Assembly: GCA_029204225.1 (NCBI GenBank)
Contig: CM055092.1
Location: 62,200,054 to 62,264,053, forward strand
Direction of reading: 5' to 3'
Source: Diphasiastrum complanatum
Taxonomy: Eukaryota > Streptophyta > Lycopodiopsida > Lycopodiales > Lycopodiaceae
Length of the DNA: 64,000 nucleotides
Each line of letters starts with the position of its first letter. Position 1 is the stretch's first letter. This document shows positions 57,711-64,000 of this stretch, piece after piece. Both the position numbers and the translations under genes were made by a program. The notes under the pieces are model-generated. The model was not told the origin of the DNA and searched no databases. It saw nothing but the letters and a program-made list of their open reading frames with translations.

Positions 57711-58735
57711 GTGATGCTGCTCACTTTCAAGTCCACTGTCCACTGCTCCAAGGATCCCTCAAGAAAGTCATAGTGTGCTCCATGCAATGAAACTTTCCCA
57801 TCTCTCACCGCATCTCTCACACATGGAAATGTCAGTAGATTTGTCAATGATAGATTCACAGGTTCCTGCATAGTACAACCAATTCTTCCTCATCATTTTT
57901 GTCTTCATCAATCTTACAACAGACGTAATTGTGATCACAGTACTAGGAATCCATGTGTGCTTCAAAGATTTTGATGAGCTGAATTTAGGTTCACCTTTTC
58001 ACAGTGTGTACACTGTTTTCCAATATCTGCATCAGCTATGGTTGCTAAAGTTCGAGCACCATAGCACCGATTCGTATCCAGCTTTCAATGAAGTCACTGG
58101 GTACAAATTCGCATAGTTGATCTTGCATCAGGGCTGTTAGTTCTTATTTGTACTTCAGTAAGATCTGAAGTAGCTATTCTATGGGTACACCACGGCAAAA
58201 AAGCTTTACTACTAGGGCTCACGAGAAATTGTACCTCCAGGGTTTTCCATTGACGCCATGTGAGATAAGAGCATGGATGCCTCCGCAGCGACTATGCCCA
58301 ATCACTAATATGTTTGACACCTGCACAAAACAATCGACCATGAAAATTTGGTGAAACAAGAAAAATAACGACTGCATGCCTGTTGGATCGGATCGTGGGC
58401 AGCTCAAGCATTTAAACAGCAAAAGAATTTATTCTCTTAAGACGTCACTATACCTCACCTTCAGGTGCAGCACACCATACTCTAGAGTTGCACTACTTCC
58501 AGGATAGCCTGACTGCATGACAGAAAGGGGCTCATGAGCGAATCTTTCGATAGAGGTTTAGAGTACCTATTTGCTTAGCTTACTAGACAGATTCTGTGCA
58601 GCTGAGCGTAATAGTATTTATGGAAATTAGGGGCTTGTAGAGAAACTACCTTATCCCAAGGAGGGATCATGCTGGCAACATTTCTTACAACAAATGCCTC
58701 TCCTGGTTCAAATCCCAAAATTGTAGTGGGGCAAA
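57711..58735 (-). pseudogene. Beta-carbonic anhydrase exons, set IV
   Basis: Minus strand: truncated zinc exon 58735-58650 ([20 protein letters not shown] to WDK, the CxDSR start lost), exon 58512-58459 (GYPGSS.. LHLK), exon 58320-58235 (VSNILVIGHSRCGGIHALIS, normal), exon 58096-57995 and last exon 57865-57711 (EPVNLSLTNLLTFPCVRD to stop). Exon 58096-57995 exists only here. It joins in phase as SDFIESWIRIGAM, then needs one more base before ARTLATIADADIGKQCTHCE. That one-base loss breaks the frame. The donor after CEK is GTGAAC. Confidence 0.93.
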
Positions 58736-59215
58736 ACCTGCATGTTTCAACAGTATCGAAAAGGACAACGATCCAAGATGGTGAAGCACTGAAGGTACTG
58801 CCTGGAGAGGTGGGGTGAAAGAAGAAAATACCCAAAATTACACAGTCAAACACGATATCAGATTTCGAATTAGAAGGTGTATATATCAGGCTGCAGGTAG
58901 CTGAGCTAATAAACTATAATTAAGCAGCCAATCAAGTGCATAATACCGACTTCTCCCTCTGGACTTACTAGCGCATTCTGAGAAAGCATAGCCAATTCGG
59001 CGATCCTATCGGATGTTCTATTCCTTGCACTTACAACCCATATTAAAACGGGGGGAGCGTAAGCCCGCAAGGGTGATGCGGCAGCCATCCACCGGTAGGT
59101 GGGATGGCCGTACCACCCATCCCACCGGGGGATGGGCTCTGCACCCTCACGTGGGGTGCATGCACTCTCACGTGGGGGTGCATGGCATCCAGTGAAACAA
59201 GAATGTACTCAACAT
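58736..59215. repeat. Duplicate of 46115-46545
   Basis: CTGCATGTTTCAACAGTATC onward, ending in the GC-rich inverted-repeat stretch (59045-59190). It replaces the 5' part of carbonic anhydrase set IV. An additional 40-base piece lies at 59003-59042. Confidence 0.85.
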
Positions 59216-60464
59216 TAGGTCTCCACTTTTTGGCCCTGCCCTTGTTGGGCAGGGATATTGTGACAGTTTCACCTGATGACGTGTTCGCACCACGTTCATC
59301 TCGGGACGAAAGCCATTTCCTAGTTTGACAAAACATTTTTTATTAATCATATTGGACGTACACGTGAATGCCACGTGAATCAGTATGTCGTGATCATGAT
59401 GCATGTCGTGATCATGATGCAGGTGATAAGGTGATAGGGATCAGAGCACAATCTGAGACAGACGCTTGAGAACGCTTGCATCTGCATCAGAGTATATTGT
59501 GAATTATGTAACATGTTCCCAGCTGCTGAGATAGATGCTTGCGGACGCTTGTGCATCGGAGTATATTGTGAATTATGAACCATGTTCCCAGCAGAGAGGA
59601 GATGAAGAGATCGTCTTGCGAGGAGGTAGGTATCGCTACAGAGAATAGTTGAAGAGAGATTGTGTTGCGAGGAGGTCCAGCTACATCTATCTTGACAGAC
59701 AATTATCTATTGTGGTAACACCCTTCCGCTTTTTCTGAGCTTCAACATGTTTGCTCCTATGGTATGAATTTTCCCATAAGACCTTCATAGCCGATTGAGC
59801 TAGAATCATAGTTAAACTCATCCATGTTGATATGTTTAAGAGATTAATGTAGCAGGAGACAGAACATTGGTACAATAGATCGTTCAAGAATATGGTTGTT
59901 ACAACGATGTGTTTCTGTTAGGTAGTGTTGTACTCATCCGTAGGAAGAGACGTGGATATTGCAGGTATCATCAAACACAGAGGAGACTCACGTCTTTTGC
60001 TTAGAGTTTGAAGTCTTGAGTTCTCATCTTTGTCTTGCTCCACGGCAGGGATGGATGTCTGCTGGCAGTTGTTTTAGCCTACCTCCAGCGATAGATCTCC
60101 TTGAGAGATAGATCCACTCTGTCACCACTATGTAATAGGCAGTTCGCCCTTCTTTCTATAATCAATCAATAAAGAATGTACTTAACGTGTTGCTCTTTCT
60201 CTCTACTATGCTATCTTATCAAAGAGGAAGATGATAAGATGTGACAGACCTCCTAGGCCGTTTTCATCTGCTTGAACTTGCTAGCACAACCGTCATCCGG
60301 ATCCGGATGATACTAGACAAACCGAAACGCTCATTTGATGACTTATCTTCTCAGTAAGTAGGTGTTGCTAAGATCTTGCCACATTTTTTAGATACTGAGA
60401 GATTTTGATAACAAAATTCAATTGAAGATATTCAAGGATTGGGAAGAAATATGAGCTTTCTTAC
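59216..60464. other. Unique non-coding stretch with a tandem duplication
   Basis: No supported gene. A segment of about 65 bases with GAGTATATTGTGAATTATG is repeated at about 59460-59525 and 59526-59590; CATGTCGTGATCATGATGCA is doubled at 59383-59420. Confidence 0.6.
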
Positions 60465-60960
60465 TGTTTTTGGCCATGCTTATATCCTTCCACCACCATC
60501 CGTCCAAAGCCAGCGGCTCATCAACTCCATTCAGATTTTTTATAAGCACACAGTTTGATCCGTCACTGCAGACAACAAGACCACTGTAGGGATAGAAGCG
60601 TTGAAAAAAACACCATTCCATTTAGGTTGCAAAGTTCTATAAACCGTTCCCACAGACACTGCTCGTGGATTCGCTGCCCACTTCCTCAGGCCCTCTGATC
60701 CATGAAAAGTTGAAGATCTCCCCTTTTCACTACATGTGGTATACTCCAGAAAAAACACCATCCTCTCTACAGCCTATTCGTCGGGCCTCTCTTCTTGCGT
60801 ACAATAGATCTTGCTCCACACTAAGTGGCCGAAGGAAATCCAAACATCGTCCTCGTTTTCTGCAAGTATACTACAAATGTTCGTTGGCGGTTGAATCTGA
60901 AGATACTCATCCTAATCCCAAAAGAATGCCCACTTTGCAACAAATCTAGCACGTTGAAGA
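60465..60960 (-). repeat. Unit Z, copy 2
   Basis: Copy of 54540-55030. Minus-strand readings FYPYSGLVVCSDGSNCVLIK and, in another frame, GTVYRTLQPKWNGVFFN. It lies just downstream of the GT92 fragment on the same strand, but I could not show that it belongs to that gene. Confidence 0.5.
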
Positions 60961-61046
60961 CAATTGTTTATGGCTAGATGTTGGCTGTTAACTTTTGTGT
61001 GTCTGCTGTATTTATAACAATTATCAAGCCCATGTGTTATCAGAGG

Positions 61047-61450
61047 CTAAAAAATGCTTTCAATCTCTGAATCGATCCCTCCCGCATCATACATGAAGTA
61101 ATGCACCTTTCCTTGCCACAGAGAATGATGATACATCAGCCATTCCTTGACATGTTTTGGATGCAGCCTCCGCCAAATAAGAGGGGAGCAGAAGGCATAT
61201 TCATAACGAAATGGTCCCTCGAACTGAATGGATAGAAGCTCATCAGGAAGCTCATGCAAAACTTCAACTGGCTCGAAGCCTTCCTTGGCAGATGCGGATG
61301 TCATATTGAGATAGAGGGAACCGCCTCCGGCATTAGCTCCTACCGGATCCTTGAAAGTGCATTTACACACAGCTATATCATAGTCGGTTCCAAAAGTTTC
61401 ATTCACGTACCATAATTTGACGATTCCTTTTTGAACCGATGAACCATTGG
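61047..61450 (-). pseudogene. GT92-family glycosyltransferase fragment
   Basis: Minus-strand reading VQKGIVKLWYVNETFGTDYD, CKCTFKDPVGANAGGGSLYL, then YEYAFCSPLIWRRLHPKHVK, EWLMYHHSLWQGKVHYFMYD and AGGIDSEI. The YxYxxC..L, REW-like KEWLxYH and HYFxYDAGG motifs are those of plant family 92 glycosyltransferases, which transfer galactose in the Golgi in the characterised galactan synthases. Only the first part of the catalytic domain is here. The frame ends ESIF and stop at 61047, and a frame change occurs upstream near 61442. It is a partial, probably dead gene, or one exon. Confidence 0.72.
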
Positions 61451-62330
61451 GTCAGGCGATGCTTCTGAGACACCATTTTCTTCAGAAAGATATGACAATA
61501 TCACAAGAAACTAATTGATGATCATCGGCACCTGCCTTGTACTAAAAGAGCTCAGTGGAAAAGACATGGGCAGATGAGATATATGAAGAGCTTGTGGCAG
61601 CATCAAAGGTAGTGTGGGTGAGTGCTGAAGAAGCATAAGAACCAAGTGATGCCTACAGCTATCCATCCATCCTTCCTTCCTTCCTTCCTGTCTCATTCGT
61701 GAAAAGTCTTAAAATGCCTTATATTTTGATGAAACCAAGTCGAAATTGGAAATTGCTGTTACCTATTTTCGACGATAAGTTATGGCACATCTATTTGGTG
61801 AAGGAAGTCTTTTAGAGAAAGGCTTCTGTAACGAGCCTCTGTGCAGGATGGGTGTTTGTATGGTGCTTGATGTCACCATTCGTGCCATCTTCCTTACTCC
61901 CCTCAGCATCCAAGCAAATAAATGAAAAAAGAAAACGGATTGAATCAATCCAAATGCTTGTTCTATAATGATTGACCAACCAATGTGAACGGAACCAGAG
62001 TGTGGAAAATTGATCAGGTGTTCGTTAAGAATAATGCATGGCAACTGCACAAACTCGAAACTGATTCAGTCTTTGACATGGATGACTTTGTTTGAAGCTA
62101 CATGGCTCCAGGGACGAGGGCGCTTAGGTGCTTTGATCCAACACAAAATGCAAGTCACCTATGATGTCTGATCGAGAAAAAACAAACAAAGATGACAATA
62201 CCAACAACACCTGAGCATTGTTTCTTGTCTGCTATAGACTCAGGAAGACATAAGAAGTAAGTATTATACATAATGAGTAGGCTTGGAATTTCAAATCCTT
62301 TAGTAAAGTGACTCCTAGAGTAAACACCGT
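61451..62330. other. No supported gene
   Basis: Contains a short (CTTC)n at about 61670-61690. I see nothing else of note. Confidence 0.5.
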
Positions 62331-62334
62331 AAAA

Positions 62335-63498
62335 GAAGGTGAAGAATAAAAAGCTTGTCTTTTGTTCAAAAGTCTCTATGGACTAAAACAAGCACCAAGG
62401 TCTTGGTATGCAAGGCTCAACTCCTTTCTCATATCACGCGGATTTTATCTTAGTGAGTATGACCCTTCATTGTACATTAAGTTTGTAAATAACTTTATAG
62501 TTATTCTTCTCATCTATGTAGATAATATCATTCTTAATGGAAATAATAAGAAGCTAGTTGAAGAAACCTAAACATGCACTTGGTAGTGAATTTAAAATGC
62601 AAGATTTAGGAGTTTTTCACTAAATTTTAGGCCTTGAAATTGACTTTTGGAAAGATCATGCTTTCATAAGTCAAAGTAGATATGCACTTTTCATGCTTAA
62701 GAAATTCCAAATGGAAAACTATAAGGGCATAGATACACCAATGGAGCATATTGTAAAAGTTCTTATATAAGATAATGAAAGACCCTTTGAGGTCACTCTT
62801 TATAGGAGTCTTATTGGCTCACTTATATGGTTAATTGTGACAAGGCCTGATCTAAGCTTTAGTGTGCATAAGCTAAGCCAACACATGTAGGATTCAAAGA
62901 TATATCATTGGAAGTTGGCAAAAAGAATCTTGAGATATGTAATTTTTACCTTAGACTATCAATTGATCTATAAAGGAGAAGATCAAACTTTGATTGCTTT
63001 TTCAGATTTAGATTTTGCAAGAGACAGGTTGGATAGGAAATCCACAAGCGCTTACACAATTTTTCTTGGAGGCAATCTAGTTTCTTGGCTATCAAAGAAG
63101 CAAAGCAACTATATCCTTACCATCTTGTGAAGCTGAGTACAAATTTCTTACAACCACAACAAAGGAGGTTTTATGGATCAAAAGGCTACTCTTGGAGCTA
63201 AAGTGTTATGGAGATGAAGACCTTCCAATTATCAAGAATGATAACATCTCTGCTCAGGCTCTTGCAAACAATCTTGTGTTCATGCAAGGAGCAAAACACA
63301 TCGAGGTAGCTCATCATTCTTGTAAGAGAAAAAGTTACTTGGGAGGAGAGATTTATTGGAGCATGTTGGATCTTAAAATTGTGTTGTAGATATTCTCACC
63401 AAGCCACTTGCTCAAGAATGTTTTTATCAAGATGAGGTCTAACCTTGGCCTAATTTCAAAGTCTATGTTGGATAGGAACACATATTTTTAAGGAGGAG
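62335..63498 (+). pseudogene. Copia-4 RT and RNase H, copy 2
   Basis: Matches 36351-37484, with more frame breaks. SLYGLKQAPRSWYARLNSFL, IYVDNIILNG (the same YVDD to YVDN change as copy 1), the same stop after GVFH, IGSLIWLIVTRPDLSFSVH, RNase H FSDLDFARDRLDRK and NDNISAQALANN. It keeps VLWIKRLLLELK, lost in copy 1. The shared Asn and stop show duplication after inactivation. Confidence 0.92.
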
Positions 63499-63620
63499 TG
63501 TGAAGATTAGTAAAATTATATCTTCCTATCTCGAGTCTATGGGGCCATGCCTATCTCTATTTCATTGTATATTTTACAGTACATAAAAAGTATGTGAATT
63601 GAGCACATAAGGCAAGTTCA
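63499..63620 (+). repeat. Copia-4 LTR start, copy 2
   Basis: TGTGAAGATTAG to GGCAAGTTC, with the same cut into the GIY-YIG block as 37605. Confidence 0.87.
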
Positions 63621-64000
63621 ATGGAGATTGGGCCATCAGTGAGGCGCACCTTGTTTCTGAGATGTGCCCAGGTGCCTTCCCACGATCATGCTAATTCAAT
63701 TCTGCATGGGTCAGCCCTCTCCAATCAAAATTTGCACTATTATACCCAAAGTACAAGTGCGGATGCATAGTATCCATGGTCAATGTGGGTTTCGAAATGT
63801 TGAATAGAGCTCGATTTGTTTGTATTGAGGCTTTGCAATTGGAATCACAAAACAACTTGTAAAAATGCTTTAGAAATCCTGAAACACAACATAGAAATCA
63901 TGCCATTTTTGTAAGTTGAAATGCCAAATCCTATATAGTATAACTAACTATTTTAGAGAGAGTGTGTCTGTTTTTGCCGCCGAAAATGTCACGCACTGCC
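63621..64000 (-). pseudogene. GIY-YIG-family exon, copy 4
   Basis: Minus-strand FLKHFYKL-type exon (about 63880-63700) with many single-base gaps against copy 3, and the start of the CT-flank spacer. The block runs out of the window. Confidence 0.72.

Overview
The window is nuclear DNA of a land plant. The evidence is GT-AG introns, many LTR retrotransposons primed by plant-type tRNA sites, a short plastid psbA insertion, and broken pieces of plant genes: beta-carbonic anhydrase, class II DAHP synthase, a GT92 glycosyltransferase and a GIY-YIG-domain gene. I cannot name the species. The heavy nesting of old and young elements suggests a large, repeat-rich genome such as a fern, lycophyte or gymnosperm, but this is only inference. 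I see no bacterial operon, CRISPR array, rRNA or tRNA gene, and no clearly intact host gene.

Layout. 0-2.5 kb: N-terminal exons (+) of an unrecognised gene, a ~125 bp psbA fragment, then C-terminal GIY-YIG exons (-) of the same family. 2.7-4.2 kb: dead copia gag-protease-integrase fragment. 4.2-5.9 kb: rearranged LTRs of a tRNA-Asp-primed (Athila/Tat-like) element. 5.9-14.7 kb: a long decayed minus-strand reading frame, split by a complete copia element (Copia-3, 6616-12257, TSD CAATT). 14.7-18.4 kb: plus-strand Ty3/gypsy gag-protease-RT-RNase H with a mutated catalytic box. 18.5-21.2 kb: copia fragments and an unrecognised spliced gene fragment. 21.3-23.5 kb: second GIY-YIG copy plus a DAHP synthase fragment.

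25.0-35.0 kb: an old minus-strand copia (Copia-2, TSD GTGCA) holding, inside its integrase region, an intact and apparently very young copia (Copia-1, 25925-31785, LTRs matching by eye, TSD TGTTT, one 1316-codon ORF with all catalytic motifs). This is the only element here that looks capable of movement.

35-64 kb: a segmentally amplified region. One unit (promoter-like repeat R, spacer X, beta-carbonic anhydrase exons) recurs from about 39.8, 50.9 and 55.1 kb, with a fourth carbonic anhydrase set at 43.6-45.2 kb. Each set has lost different exons. Copia-4 plus the GIY-YIG/DAHPS block occurs twice with the same internal breakpoint (35.7-38.7 and 62.3-64.0 kb). A GT92 fragment lies at 61.0-61.4 kb. 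The Copia-2 end with its GTGCA duplication is carried in three places, so the amplification came after that insertion.
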